The position numbers and the translations under genes are program-made. A DNA stretch of 64,000 nucleotides, taken from NCBI RefSeq assembly GCF_007858975.2, contig NZ_CP042220.2, forward strand, positions 1,488,001-1,552,000, read 5' to 3'. The notes beneath the pieces were generated by a model that was not told the origin of the DNA, ran no database searches, and saw only the letters and a program-made list of their open reading frames with translations. The DNA is from Dickeya poaceiphila. Its GTDB lineage: Bacteria > Pseudomonadota > Gammaproteobacteria > Enterobacterales > Enterobacteriaceae. Of this stretch, positions 50,625-59,487 are shown piece by piece; the first letter of the stretch is position 1, and the number at the start of each line of letters is the position of its first letter.

Positions 50625-50856
50625 GGCGTTCTTCCCCTTCGGCATAACGTTGTTGCTCACGCTCGCGCACCTGTGCCAGCACGTTTCTGGCATCGTCGGC
50701 CAGTGCCCGAAATTCGGTTAACAGCTCGCGCTGTTGTTGAGCGCTGTCGGTCAGTGCCTCGGTATGTGCCCGGTCAATGCCGCGTTGGTAGGTTTGCCAG
50801 AGCACACCACTGACGGCCAGCACCAGCAGCACGGCAAGGGTGGCGGTCAGCTTCAT
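50422..50856 (-). CDS. lysB: Rz-like inner-membrane spanin
   Basis: 144 residues. One N-terminal membrane helix (TATLAVLLVLAVSGVLW), then a periplasmic coiled coil (REQQRYAEGEERREKMREGM). With the embedded Rz1-like lipoprotein it fuses inner and outer membranes at lysis. ATGA overlap with the endolysin stop. Confidence 0.85.
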   Translation of the reverse strand: MKLTATLAVLLVLAVSGVLWQTYQRGIDRAHTEALTDSAQQQRELLTEFRALADDARNVLAQVREREQQRYAEGEERREKMREGMQPDTCANTVVPVAVSDSLQKRAAVQRADTARPGTAQPDGTHTDARTENTGDLGRGRALE

Positions 50857-51398
50857 GGCACACCCGCCAGATCACGCAGGCACCAGGCTTTAAAGTCGCT
50901 GCGACGATTGACCAGCCCGGTGGAGCGCTGGCCGCCGCTGTTGACAAAATCGGTCAGCCGCTCACACATTGCAGGCCATTCGTGCGCCTGCGCATGTTTC
51001 CAGATGGTGGTACGCTGCTTGCTGCCCTGCCGGTTGGTAAACCACATCAGGCCACTGCAACCGAGGTTAAACGCCGTGTCGGTCATGGCTTCGAACGCCG
51101 ATTGCGGCATGGCAGCACCATTAAAATTACCGTTGACGCAGTTCTCTGCTCGCTGCATATCGTTGACCCAGCGGCGGGCGATCTCGTCATTGCTGTACGC
51201 CCGGTTTTGCACGTTACCGGTAGAACCAATGCCCACCGTCAGCACACCGGCGGGGCAGTAATACGACGACGCCCGGCAGTCTTCCCAACTGGCCGTTTTC
51301 TGCTGTGCTTCCGGCGACGTGCGCAGGGTGCCGGGGGACAGCGTGACGCCGAGCGCCACAATCAGCGCAATCGAACAGCGTTTAATCGCGGTTTTCAT
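50853..51398 (-). CDS. SAR endolysin with Glu-Cys-Thr triad (P1 Lyz type)
   Basis: 181 residues from ATG 51398. The N-terminus is a weakly hydrophobic SAR signal (KRCSIALIVALGVTLSPGT) with Cys8 in it. The active site reads SWEDCRASSYYCPAGVLTVG: Glu39, then Cys48 where most GH24 lysozymes have Asp, then Thr54, plus Cys41 two residues after Glu. This Glu-x-Cys-x6-Cys-x5-Thr spacing is that of P1 Lyz and ERA103 Lyz, kept inactive by a Cys-Cys bond until the SAR Cys is released into the periplasm. It replaces the unrelated P2 endolysin K. Overlaps the holin by 17 bases. Confidence 0.85.
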   Translation of the reverse strand: MKTAIKRCSIALIVALGVTLSPGTLRTSPEAQQKTASWEDCRASSYYCPAGVLTVGIGSTGNVQNRAYSNDEIARRWVNDMQRAENCVNGNFNGAAMPQSAFEAMTDTAFNLGCSGLMWFTNRQGSKQRTTIWKHAQAHEWPAMCERLTDFVNSGGQRSTGLVNRRSDFKAWCLRDLAGVP

Positions 51399-51684
51399 CG
51401 TCAACGTCACCCTGATGCAAAATAGCCACCGCACGGCGTTCCGATGTATTCAGCGTGCGGCGCTCGGACTGCTGTAAAATCTGTTCAATCAGTTCATTGC
51501 GGCGTCGCTGTGCGCGCTCGATACGACGCCGGAACAACCAGGCACGCCACGCGGTGACAACACCGATAACCAGGCCCGCCAGCGCAACTTTTTCACTGAC
51601 GGTCATCACCCCGATGCCGGTCACCATCACGGACAGGCCATAGGTCACCCCATCATTGAGGCGCTGAAGATCGTTTAATCCCAT
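51382..51684 (-). CDS. Holin/pinholin-like membrane protein
   Basis: 100 residues. Two hydrophobic helices (TYGLSVMVTGIGVMTVS, ALAGLVIGVVTAWRAWLF) with a basic, coiled-coil C-terminus (RRRIERAQRRRNELIEQILQ). Paired with a SAR endolysin, a pinholin function (membrane depolarisation rather than large holes) is likely. It occupies the slot of P2 gene Y but is not clearly homologous. Confidence 0.8.
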   Translation of the reverse strand: MGLNDLQRLNDGVTYGLSVMVTGIGVMTVSEKVALAGLVIGVVTAWRAWLFRRRIERAQRRRNELIEQILQQSERRTLNTSERRAVAILHQGDVDDENRD

Positions 51685-51881
51685 AACTGCACCGTTTCCT
51701 GTTCTGTCTGACGGGGAATATCAGGCAGCGTGATAGCCTGCCCGGCTGCCAGAAACATCTGGCGGCTTAACCCCGGATTGGCGGCGATCACCTGCTCGGT
51801 GACACCGGCGGATGTGCCGTAATGGCGATAACAGAGCAAGTCCACCGTATCGCCCTGAAGCGCCCGGACCACCATCAGCAC
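51675..51881 (-). CDS. X: Tail protein X (LysM-like)
   Basis: 68 residues. VRALQGDTVDLLCYRHYGTS then NPGLSRQMFLAAGQAITLPD is a LysM-like gpX. Overlaps L by 7 bases. Confidence 0.92.
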   Translation of the reverse strand: MLMVVRALQGDTVDLLCYRHYGTSAGVTEQVIAANPGLSRQMFLAAGQAITLPDIPRQTEQETVQLWD

Positions 51882-52366
51882 AACTCCGCAAAAAGCCGCT
51901 GGGCACCGCGTATATCGGCGATGCTCCAGCGCGCATCACGCCATAAATCGTCACGCTGGTTATCAAAGGTGTCTGTTGCCTTGTCGCCTTTGGCCGTGGT
52001 ATCCACATCGCGGTATCCCTCCAGCAACAGCGCACGGGCGATGGCATAAACCGCACGCCTGAAGCGGTACACCTTGATACTTTCGCCGTTGACCTGTCCG
52101 GCCGGAACGTCCGCCAGTGCGGCATATCCGGTGGCCTGTTGCGTCTGCTGCCAGCTCGCCAGCTGGTCAGTCACATGCACCACCGCTTCCGTGGTGACGT
52201 GCATCAGGCGGGTGGTGGTGATACCGCCGGTGATGCGGGCGGCCAGGCGCAGATCACGCAGGACGATCACCGGCCAGAACGCCCCGGTGCTGACTGCCGC
52301 CGCGCCGTCGTCAATCTCCGGTACGTCACCGCTGTCGCTGACACGTTTTTGAGCTACCAGGCTCAT
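51875..52366 (-). CDS. L: Head completion protein L
   Basis: 163 residues from ATG 52366 (GGGAG upstream); the frame extends to 52381. QQTQQATGYAALADVPAGQV, YRDVDTTAKGDKATDTFDNQ and DLWRDARWSIADIRGAQR are gpL motifs. Confidence 0.9.
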   Translation of the reverse strand: MSLVAQKRVSDSGDVPEIDDGAAAVSTGAFWPVIVLRDLRLAARITGGITTTRLMHVTTEAVVHVTDQLASWQQTQQATGYAALADVPAGQVNGESIKVYRFRRAVYAIARALLLEGYRDVDTTAKGDKATDTFDNQRDDLWRDARWSIADIRGAQRLFAELC

Positions 52367-52464
52367 GCTCAACTCTCCCAAAAGTCAGGCGGTGGGCACC
52401 GGGCAAAAAGACCGTATACGGGCAGATCACCCGGCGCGCCGCCTGTCGGACGGGGCCGAAGTCG

Positions 52465-53331
52465 TTAACGTTTGGCAGACTGACGGGCGGCTTTACTTTT
52501 GCCCGTCGGCCGTGTGGTTTTCCGCGCCGTGGTGTTACGCACGGCGGCTTTTTTTACCGCTGGCTGCGTGGCGTCGGCTGAAGCCGCAGGCGGTGTCTCC
52601 GTGGTCGTTTCATCGTCGCCGGGTGGGCCGTCTTCCGGCTCGTTACTGCTGCCCGGCATGAGCTTTTTCAGCTCCCGCGTCAGGGTGGCGATCTCCCGTT
52701 TCACTCCCGCGTTCGGATTGCGGGCCATCGCTTCCCGGAACAGTGTCAGTGCCTCAGCTTTGGTTTGTGCATCCACTGCCGCACGGCGTGAGAAGGCGCG
52801 GGCTTTGCACAACTTGGCGCGCACTTCATCCGGCATGTCTTTGCCATCCACAATCGCGGCCACTTCATCCAGCACGGCGGTATACCCGCTCAGGTCGGCA
52901 TCTGCATCGGTGGTTGCCAGCGTCAACACCGGGTTGCTCACTTCCTCAGCCAGTACCGTTACCGCATCGCGGCGGAACTTGTCGGCAGGCAAAGACAGGC
53001 CATGCTTAACGACGTAACGCCCCAGCCTCAGTGTCAGTGCGCTATCCTGGCAGTCAATCGCCCATACCATCAGGGTGACGATCACTTCATCCTGTCGGCC
53101 GCTGTCGCCTTCCAGCGTGCCATCAATCCAGCCGTCATATTCCGGCAGCATGGCTTTTTTCATCTCTGCTTTGGTCGCATCAGATTGCACCTGTTTCAGC
53201 GTGGCCTGATGCAGGCGCAGACGGTGAAGGATTTGCTCATGGGCAGTGCGTGACACCACCGTTTCGGTGTCCGCCTGGCCCCGGCGCTCGGCCATGACCC
53301 GCTGAAAATGTCGTTGTGCCGGTGTCAGCAT
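52465..53331 (-). CDS. M: Terminase small subunit M
   Basis: 288 residues. LTPAQRHFQRVMAERRGQAD begins gpM; the middle (GWIDGTLEGDSGRQDEVIVT, GRYVVKHGLSLPADKFRRDA) is conserved. The C-terminal 70 residues are a Pro/Thr/Lys-rich extension (KAAVRNTTARKTTRPTGKSK) not needed in P2. It recognises cos with P. Confidence 0.9.
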   Translation of the reverse strand: MLTPAQRHFQRVMAERRGQADTETVVSRTAHEQILHRLRLHQATLKQVQSDATKAEMKKAMLPEYDGWIDGTLEGDSGRQDEVIVTLMVWAIDCQDSALTLRLGRYVVKHGLSLPADKFRRDAVTVLAEEVSNPVLTLATTDADADLSGYTAVLDEVAAIVDGKDMPDEVRAKLCKARAFSRRAAVDAQTKAEALTLFREAMARNPNAGVKREIATLTRELKKLMPGSSNEPEDGPPGDDETTTETPPAASADATQPAVKKAAVRNTTARKTTRPTGKSKAARQSAKR

Positions 53332-53374
53332 GGTGTGTTCTCCGGTTGGGGCGGGGTGTTACCCCGCCTGGCTG

Positions 53375-54430
53375 TTACTGGCCGTCGACTGCTGCCTGCG
53401 CAAACTGAATCCCGTCGATCAGGGCGACCTTGCCGTAGTCCTCCACCACAAAATCATCGTTGGACGACTGGTAGGTGGCGACCCGGTTGTACTCCGGTTC
53501 TTCCACGATGCTGCGGCGCAGCGCCCCCAACAGGTAGTACACCGACAGATTCTTGAACGAGGTGATCAGCACCGCGTTGGACGGGAAGTACGGTGCCAGG
53601 AAGGTCGGCAGACCGCCCACACGCTCCTGACTGACAATCAACTGACCGGCCAGCAACTCGGTATTGGGGTTGCTCTGGCTCAGTGCATTAAGGCGCGGAA
53701 AGTTGCTGGACGTCAGCAGGTCGGACGCCATGATCACCACCAGATCCGGTGCCCTGCGATGCCACGGATCCAGCAGGCTGTTTTTGGCGTCAAACACAGC
53801 GGTGTCGAGGTTGCCGTAGGTGCCTTTGGTGACAATCTTGTTGTCTTCGTCGCGGGCGGTCAGCGTGACGTTTTTGATAATGCGGTGCCCCGCATCGTTG
53901 CGGATTTTTTGCAGCCAGCCGACACCGCAATCCTGCAACAGCGGATTGGCGCTACGGTTGGATTTCTCGGCATAGGTGGTACCGTTGAAACCGATCATGA
54001 TGCGGTCAAGGCCGATTTGCCGCGCATTGGCCTGGCTGATCAGCGCCTGAAAGTTAGGCTGTGATGCCCAGACATCCAACTGCGGGTAGCTGACTGCCGA
54101 GTCATAATTCACCTTACGGCAATGATAGTCGTTAGGCTCTTTAGAATGGTTGTCAGTCGGATTGCGGCGGGACGTGCCGTCGCTGCTGTTGTTGGTGCTG
54201 GCAATCGGCCCTTTGCTACCGATCAGGATTTTCTGACCTTCCTGATCCTTCACGCCAAACACGTTAATCTGTTTCAGGAATTCATCGCTTTCCTGTGCGG
54301 CCTGCTCCATACGCTGCTGGATGGCCGGTTCGACGCTGAAGGTCATCGCCACGGCATTCGGCTGCACCCCGTTAAGCTGCGCCTGACGTGAAATATACTG
54401 ATCAAAAAGGTTACGGGTCGTGTTTTCCAT
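53375..54430 (-). CDS. N: Major capsid protein N
   Basis: 351 residues (P2 N 357). TRNLFDQYISRQAQLNGVQP, the YHCRKVNYDSAVSYPQLDVW segment and DQEGQKILIGSKGPIASTNN are characteristic. The N-terminus is cleaved by O during maturation. Confidence 0.95.
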   Translation of the reverse strand: MENTTRNLFDQYISRQAQLNGVQPNAVAMTFSVEPAIQQRMEQAAQESDEFLKQINVFGVKDQEGQKILIGSKGPIASTNNSSDGTSRRNPTDNHSKEPNDYHCRKVNYDSAVSYPQLDVWASQPNFQALISQANARQIGLDRIMIGFNGTTYAEKSNRSANPLLQDCGVGWLQKIRNDAGHRIIKNVTLTARDEDNKIVTKGTYGNLDTAVFDAKNSLLDPWHRRAPDLVVIMASDLLTSSNFPRLNALSQSNPNTELLAGQLIVSQERVGGLPTFLAPYFPSNAVLITSFKNLSVYYLLGALRRSIVEEPEYNRVATYQSSNDDFVVEDYGKVALIDGIQFAQAAVDGQ

Positions 54431-54455
54431 GTTCGCTTGTCTCGCTTAACGGTAC

Positions 54456-55295
54456 TTAAAAGTCAGCCAGTTGCGCGCCGCTGTTGCCGCCGCTGGCTGC
54501 TGGGCGCTGGCTGTAACTGTTATCCTGCGTCGCCAGCTTTTGCGTGAGTGCGGCCAGTTCGCTGGTCAGCGTCTGAATGGTTCGGCTGTCCTGCTGTTGT
54601 TGGGTTTTCAACGTGTTGAAACTGTCCAGCAGGTCAGCATGGGACTGGGCAACGTTTTCCACCGCCTCACGCATCTGGTTAAACTGCTCACTGTCCGATT
54701 TACGGCCTTTGCCGATAATCCCCATCACGCGGGAAAACCATTGCTTCCCCTCGTCGCTGTGCTGTTCGGACAGCTCGACCAGCTCCGCTTCCATCGCTTC
54801 GGTGAACATGACCGGCTCACCGGGCAGATTGTTGAATGCCTGCACCTGTGCCCGTTGTTGTGCGGCGAATTTCAGGCGATCGGTGCCCAGGCTGGCCGGG
54901 GTATCCGTCATCGCCAGGCCGCGCAGATACGGCTTGCCGGTCGCGGCAAACTGCGGGTCGATTTCGATACTGGAATAAATCTTCTTCCCTTCGCCGGTGA
55001 GCTGCTTCATTCGCTCGGTGGGTTCGATTTCCGCATACAACGCGGCACGGCCTTTTAGCGGGCCGTCGGTGATGTCTTCCGCGCTTAGCGCAATAACATC
55101 ACCCATCGCACTGAAATCACTGCCCGGATAGGGAGAAAGAATATGCTCAACGTTAACGCGGGCACCGTATACCTGCGGGTTGTAGCTTTCCGCCATTGCA
55201 TAGAGGTGGTCGCGTCCGATTTCACGCCCGTCAACGGTGGAGCCGGAGACGGCAACCCGGAATTTTTTGCGGGTCGGTTTAGCTGTACCGCTCAT
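54456..55295 (-). CDS. O: Capsid scaffold/protease O
   Basis: 279 residues from ATG 55295 (MSGTAKPTRKKF); the frame is open to 55331. VNVEHILSPYPGSDFSAMGD, KIYSSIEIDPQFAATGKPYL and GLAMTDTPASLGTDRLKF supply the serine-protease His-Asp-Ser elements of gpO; the C-terminal third is a helical scaffold. It is the first gene of the minus-strand late operon. Confidence 0.92.
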   Translation of the reverse strand: MSGTAKPTRKKFRVAVSGSTVDGREIGRDHLYAMAESYNPQVYGARVNVEHILSPYPGSDFSAMGDVIALSAEDITDGPLKGRAALYAEIEPTERMKQLTGEGKKIYSSIEIDPQFAATGKPYLRGLAMTDTPASLGTDRLKFAAQQRAQVQAFNNLPGEPVMFTEAMEAELVELSEQHSDEGKQWFSRVMGIIGKGRKSDSEQFNQMREAVENVAQSHADLLDSFNTLKTQQQQDSRTIQTLTSELAALTQKLATQDNSYSQRPAASGGNSGAQLADF

Positions 55296-55364
55296 GCCTG
55301 TAGTCCTGTCCTGTGGTATCTGTGACATCATGATTGCAGAGCCTAACTCCCTGTCTCAACGCTG

Positions 55365-55393
55365 TTTTGTTGTCGGCGGAGGGCCAGAGCCGA
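55365..55393. promoter_or_regulatory. Putative late activator (Ogr) site between divergent O and P
   Basis: Matches the element at 38557-38585 at 25 of 28 positions (TTTTGTTGTCG start, GGCCAGAGCCG end). Located 70 bases from the O start and 61 from the P start in the P2 late-promoter region. TCGGC/GCCGA form a short dyad within it. Confidence 0.55.
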
Positions 55394-55453
55394 AAGTGAG
55401 CGAAAGGCGGATCGCGCGCGGGGTAATCTTCCCGGCAAAGGGGGAAACCGCGC

Positions 55454-57181
55454 ATGATTCAGGACGCATTTGTACGGCAGCGAGCAAAACAGCTTTACTG
55501 GCAGGGCTACCCGCCAGCGGAAATTTCGCGCCTGATGGGGATTAATCAAAACACGGTGTATGCCTGGAAAAAGCGCGACGAATGGGACGAGACGCCGCCT
55601 ATCCAGCGCGTGACGCATTCTATCGATGCACGGTTGTGCCAGTTGGCCCAGAAGCCGACTAAAACCGGTGGCGACCTGAAGGAAATGGACGCGCTGACCC
55701 GGCAGTTGAAAACGCTGAATGACGGCCAGCCGGGCAATGCCGCAGGCGGCAAGAAACCCCGCCAGCGCAAGGTGAAAAATCACTTTTCTGACGAACAGAT
55801 TTCCGCGTTGCGAACCAACATTCTCGACTCACTGGCCTGGCATCAAAACGGCTGGTATGAGCAACGTCACCACCGAAATCGCATGATCCTGAAGTCACGC
55901 CAGATTGGTGCCACCTGGTATTTTGCCCGTGAAGCGTTATTGCGGGCGCTGCGTGATGACGTGGCTTACCCTTATCAGCGCCACCAGATTTTTCTTTCTG
56001 CCTCGCGCCGTCAGGCACACCAGTTCCGGGGCTTTATCCAGAAGGTGGCGGAAGAGGTGGACGTCGAACTAAAAGGCGGCGACAAAATCGTCCTGAGCAA
56101 CGGGGCTGAGCTGCATTTTCTGGGGACGTCTGCCGCGACGGCGCAGTCCTACACCGGCAACCTGTATTTCGATGAATTTTTCTGGGTCAGTAACTTTGCC
56201 AACTTGCGCAAGGTGGCCGGGGCGATGGCGACCCTGAAGGGGTTGACGCGCACCTACTTTTCCACCCCATCGAGTGAAACCCATGAAGCCTACCCGTTCT
56301 GGACAGGCGCACGCTGGAATGAGAAGCGCAGTAAGGCGCAAAAGGTCGCGTTTGATGTGTCATGGAAAGCACTCAATAGCGGTTTGCTATGCCCGGATAA
56401 AACCTGGCGTCAGATTGTGACGCTACAGGATGTCATCGATCACGGCTGGGAATACACCGACCTGGAAGAAATCCGCGACGAAAACAACCCGGATGAATAC
56501 AACAACCTGTACGGCTGCGAGTTCGTCCGTGATGGTGAGTCCGCCTTTAACCTCAACCTGTTATTTAGCTGCGGTGCCGACGGTTACGACGAGTGGCCGG
56601 ACTGGAAACCTTTCGCGTCACGCCCGATGGCTGATCGCGGCGTCTGGGTTGGTTATGACGCCAACGGCAGTAGCGGTAACGGCGACAGCGGCGCGATCTC
56701 AGTGGTGGTACCGCCACTGGTGGCGGGCGGCAAATTCCGCACCATCGAAACCCAGCAGATACGTGGCCTGGAGTTCGAAGAGCAGGCGAAGGTTATCGAG
56801 GCACTGACCTTCAAATACAACGTGCAGCATATCGCCATCGATGGCACCGGTATCGGTGAAGCGGTCTACCAGATTGTTAAGAAATTCTTCCCGGCGGCGG
56901 TGTGCTTCCTGATGTCGGTGTCATCCAAACGCGCCCTAGTGCTGAAAATGCTTCAGGTCATTCGTGCTGGTCGCTGGGAATACGACCGCAGCGAGCAGGC
57001 ACTGATCAACGCGTTCAACGCCGTGCGGCGTGTCAAGACGCCAGGCGGCATCATGACTTACGACACCGACCGCGCACGCGGCTCTAATCATGGCGATCTG
57101 GCCTGGGCAACCATGCTGGCCGTCATCAATGAACCACTCGGCCAGGAGCAGGGCGGTGGTGGCTTTGCGATGGAGTTCTGA
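55454..57181 (+). CDS. P: Terminase large subunit P
   Basis: 575 residues (P2 P 590). An N-terminal HTH (GYPPAEISRLMGINQNTVYA), Walker-A-like SRQIGATW, Walker-B-like LYFDEFFWVSN, and the nuclease motifs VGYDANGSSGNGDSGAISVV and IDGTGIGEAVYQIVKKFFP. ATP-driven packaging motor and cos cleavage. Overlaps Q by one base. Confidence 0.95.
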   Translation: MIQDAFVRQRAKQLYWQGYPPAEISRLMGINQNTVYAWKKRDEWDETPPIQRVTHSIDARLCQLAQKPTKTGGDLKEMDALTRQLKTLNDGQPGNAAGGKKPRQRKVKNHFSDEQISALRTNILDSLAWHQNGWYEQRHHRNRMILKSRQIGATWYFAREALLRALRDDVAYPYQRHQIFLSASRRQAHQFRGFIQKVAEEVDVELKGGDKIVLSNGAELHFLGTSAATAQSYTGNLYFDEFFWVSNFANLRKVAGAMATLKGLTRTYFSTPSSETHEAYPFWTGARWNEKRSKAQKVAFDVSWKALNSGLLCPDKTWRQIVTLQDVIDHGWEYTDLEEIRDENNPDEYNNLYGCEFVRDGESAFNLNLLFSCGADGYDEWPDWKPFASRPMADRGVWVGYDANGSSGNGDSGAISVVVPPLVAGGKFRTIETQQIRGLEFEEQAKVIEALTFKYNVQHIAIDGTGIGEAVYQIVKKFFPAAVCFLMSVSSKRALVLKMLQVIRAGRWEYDRSEQALINAFNAVRRVKTPGGIMTYDTDRARGSNHGDLAWATMLAVINEPLGQEQGGGGFAMEF

Positions 57182-58233
57182 TGAAAAGAAAAGATAAAAC
57201 CGGCACACGCCGGGTGGTTACCGCTAGTCAGCCAGATATGGCCGCGGCCCTGAAAAGCGATCCGGGGCTGAGCGCGTTTACCTTTGACGGCCCCTATCCG
57301 GTCAGGGATGGCCATGACCTGCTGGATAATATGTATTGCGCCGACAATGGCCGTTATTACGACACCCCGGTGGACTGGTACGGGCTGGCTCGCGCGTTTG
57401 GTAGTGCGTCATGGCACCAGTCCGCGCTGTACTTCAAACGCAATGCGCTGACCGGGTGCTTTATCCCGCACCCGTTATTGTCGCGTCAGGCGTTCTCCGC
57501 CTTCGTGCTCGACTGGTTTGTTTTCGGCAACGGTTATCTTGAACGACGGGTCAACCGGCTGGGCGGCGTGCTGGCCCTGCGTCACGTTCCGGCCAAGTAC
57601 ACCCGGCGCGGCAGCGATCTGGATACCTATTGGTTTATCCGGCAGTGGAAAGATGAACACACGTTTGATACCGACAGCGTGTGCCACGTCATCAACCCGG
57701 ATATTCACCAGGAGATCTACGGTATGCCGGAGTACATGGGCGCGTTGCTGTCGGCCAGCCTGTCACACTCTGCCGATATGTTCCGCAAGCTCTACTATGA
57801 CAACGGTTCGCACGCCGGGTGCATTATCTACATCGGCGCATCCCAGGTGGATACCGAAAGCATGGATAATGTGAAGAAAACGCTCAAAGAAGCGCGCGGT
57901 AAAGGCGCGTTTAAAAACCTGCTGTTACATGCGCCGGGCGGCGGTGAAAAAGGGGTACAGATTATTCCCTTCAGCCAGATATCTGCCAAAGATGAATTCC
58001 TGAATATCAAATCGGTGACGCGCGATGACATTCTGGCAGCGCACCGTGTACCGCCGCAACTGATGGGCGCTATGCCGGAAGGCAACGGCTCCTTTGGCGA
58101 TGTGGAGAAGGCCGCGCGGGTGTTCGCCATCAACGAACTGATGCCGGTGATGGAAGCACTGAAGCATGTGAATGACTGGCTGGGGATGGAGGTGATCCGC
58201 TTTAACCCTTACGCCCTGTTGAAAACCGAGTGA
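57181..58233 (+). CDS. Q: Portal protein Q
   Basis: 350 residues (P2 Q 344). FVLDWFVFGNGYLERRVNRL, YGMPEYMGALLSASLSHSAD, AGCIIYIGASQ and RVPPQLMGAMPEGNGSFGDV are portal signatures. Ends before a terminator. Confidence 0.95.
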   Translation: MKRKDKTGTRRVVTASQPDMAAALKSDPGLSAFTFDGPYPVRDGHDLLDNMYCADNGRYYDTPVDWYGLARAFGSASWHQSALYFKRNALTGCFIPHPLLSRQAFSAFVLDWFVFGNGYLERRVNRLGGVLALRHVPAKYTRRGSDLDTYWFIRQWKDEHTFDTDSVCHVINPDIHQEIYGMPEYMGALLSASLSHSADMFRKLYYDNGSHAGCIIYIGASQVDTESMDNVKKTLKEARGKGAFKNLLLHAPGGGEKGVQIIPFSQISAKDEFLNIKSVTRDDILAAHRVPPQLMGAMPEGNGSFGDVEKAARVFAINELMPVMEALKHVNDWLGMEVIRFNPYALLKTE

Positions 58234-58237
58234 TATC

Positions 58238-58271
58238 CCGCCACTGCCGTCGCACTCACGCGGCGGTTTTT
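58238..58271 (+). terminator. Terminator of the P-Q operon
   Basis: CCGCC (58238-58242) pairs with GGCGG (58262-58266) and is followed by TTTTTA. Just after the Q stop. The stem is short and the loop holds further complementarity (GCCGTCGC). Confidence 0.6.
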
Positions 58272-58549
58272 ATTCAAAAACTTTCACGTCACCTGCACGC
58301 AATCCCTTTTCAGATCAACGGCTAACGCCACAATTATCCACCCGCATAAAACCGCCTCAGCGCTACGCTATCGGGCGCTCTCACCGGATGCCGCGCCGTG
58401 TCTCCCGAACGGAAATACGCACGCAGTAGGCCGGGAAATGTGCCAGATTTGGCACATCAAAGGGGATCCCTACCTACCCCCATCGCGGGGGCTGTTCCCC
58501 CGTCACCTGCGCGCTGCTTTCGCTTCATTTTTTGTGCAAGTGCAGAAAC

Positions 58550-58585
58550 CGGCCCGGCGCGCGTGCGTACCGGGCGGAAAGGGGA
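58550..58585. other. Candidate cos region
   Basis: In P2 the cohesive-end site lies beyond Q. Here the GC-rich stretch around GGCCCGGCGCGCGTGCG followed by GGGCGGAAAGGGG resembles, from memory, the P2 cos core (GC-rich with GGGGAAAGC). Around it are four TTGTGC boxes (58532, 58604, 58614, 58624) that could bind terminase. The surrounding 58272-58640 shows no convincing gene; plus-strand frames there are GC-rich artefacts. Confidence 0.35.
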
Positions 58586-58640
58586 AAAATAGCATCAAAA
58601 AAGTTGTGCAAAATTGTGCGGGTTTGTGCGGCGCATTTGG

Positions 58641-58668
58641 GGCAAAAAAAACCTGCCGAAGCAGGTTT
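58641..58668 (-). terminator. Terminator of the toxin-antitoxin operon
   Basis: On the minus strand: AAACCTGC-TTCG-GCAGGTTTTTTTT. It lies 18 bases after the HTH gene stop; stem, tetraloop and T run are textbook. Confidence 0.9.
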
Positions 58669-58685
58669 CAGAGAAGGTTATAAAT

Positions 58686-59054
58686 TTACAAAATCATCTG
58701 TTCAGGACGGCATCCATACAGTTCAGCAAGCTTCTGACGGGTTTTCTTTTGCGGTCGCGAATCTTTCGCTTCCCACTGCGAAACTGCTGATTGTGTTGTA
58801 CCCAGCCTTTCAGCGACATCGTACTGAGACAGCCCACGATAAACACGCCACGCAGCGAGCAGGCTGATATCGTCACGAAACATGATTTCTACCACGTCGT
58901 TAGGCACGGTTTCGTTATCATGCTCATCAGCAAGATAAGGGATCTCTTCATAGCCTGCATCGCTATCAGACATCAACTTTTCATATTCGCCGATTGGCAG
59001 CACTACAAACTGAGGCTTGCCGTTCACGTCATTGATAAATTGTAGTTTTGACAT
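58686..59054 (-). CDS. HTH antitoxin of RelE/HTH pair
   Basis: 122 residues. The first 35 (LQFINDVNGKPQFVVLPIGE, YEKLMSD) are a Phd/YefM-like module; residues 65-120 are an XRE HTH (GLSQYDVAERLGTTQSAVSQ, WEAKDSRPQ). It follows the toxin gene by 70 bases on the same strand, the HigBA-type order, and should neutralise it and repress the operon. Confidence 0.85.
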   Translation of the reverse strand: MSKLQFINDVNGKPQFVVLPIGEYEKLMSDSDAGYEEIPYLADEHDNETVPNDVVEIMFRDDISLLAAWRVYRGLSQYDVAERLGTTQSAVSQWEAKDSRPQKKTRQKLAELYGCRPEQMIL

Positions 59055-59124
59055 AATTTCATCCGGGTGTCAGTGAGTCGCGGTGTATGTCATAAGGAAA
59101 CTGGCGGGCTACCCCGCCTGATAG

Positions 59125-59385
59125 TCAGTAAGTTGTTGAGGTTCTGCGCTTGACCGCCTGCACCTCGCAAACAACAGGTTCACCCTTAATGATCTCGAAA
59201 ATAACTCTGTAATCTCCCACGCGTAACCTAAATTTACCGGCCTCACCTTTCAACGCGGTAATATCGAGTTTGACAGCGGGAAAATTCTCCAACTCGGCGA
59301 CTTTCTCACTAATGGTGTCCTGATATCTTCGGTCTATCGTTGAACGTTGTTTCAACGCTTTCCTTGTCCAGATTACCTTTACCAT
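59125..59385 (-). CDS. RelE/ParE-family toxin
   Basis: 86 residues. VIWTRKALKQRSTIDRRYQD, DITALKGEAGKFRLRVGDYR and VIFEIIKGEPVVCEV are the RelE fold with the basic active-site strand (KFRLRVGDYRVIF). Likely a ribosome-dependent mRNA interferase. Upstream are TCTAATTA repeats that may be its operator. Confidence 0.88.
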   Translation of the reverse strand: MVKVIWTRKALKQRSTIDRRYQDTISEKVAELENFPAVKLDITALKGEAGKFRLRVGDYRVIFEIIKGEPVVCEVQAVKRRTSTTY

Positions 59386-59445
59386 CTGTTTCCTCGGTTT
59401 TTAAAGAGCATATCCGCTTGGGATGAACTGATAATAAGATATTTA

Positions 59446-59485
59446 TCTAATTAATGCAATAATTGTCTAATTAAAAATCTAATCA
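59446..59485. repeat. TCTAATTA repeats upstream of the toxin-antitoxin genes
   Basis: TCTAATTA at 59446-59453 and 59466-59473 and TCTAATCA at 59478-59485 lie in an AT-rich gap within GC-rich phage DNA, between the toxin start and the Dam gene end. Spacing is 20 and 12 bases. Probable binding sites of the HTH antitoxin. Confidence 0.45.
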
Positions 59486-59487
59486 TC

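Noticed and set aside
58398..58683. Plus-strand frames in the gap after gene Q
   Set aside because: Overlapping frames in GC-rich DNA without ribosome sites, within the likely cos region.
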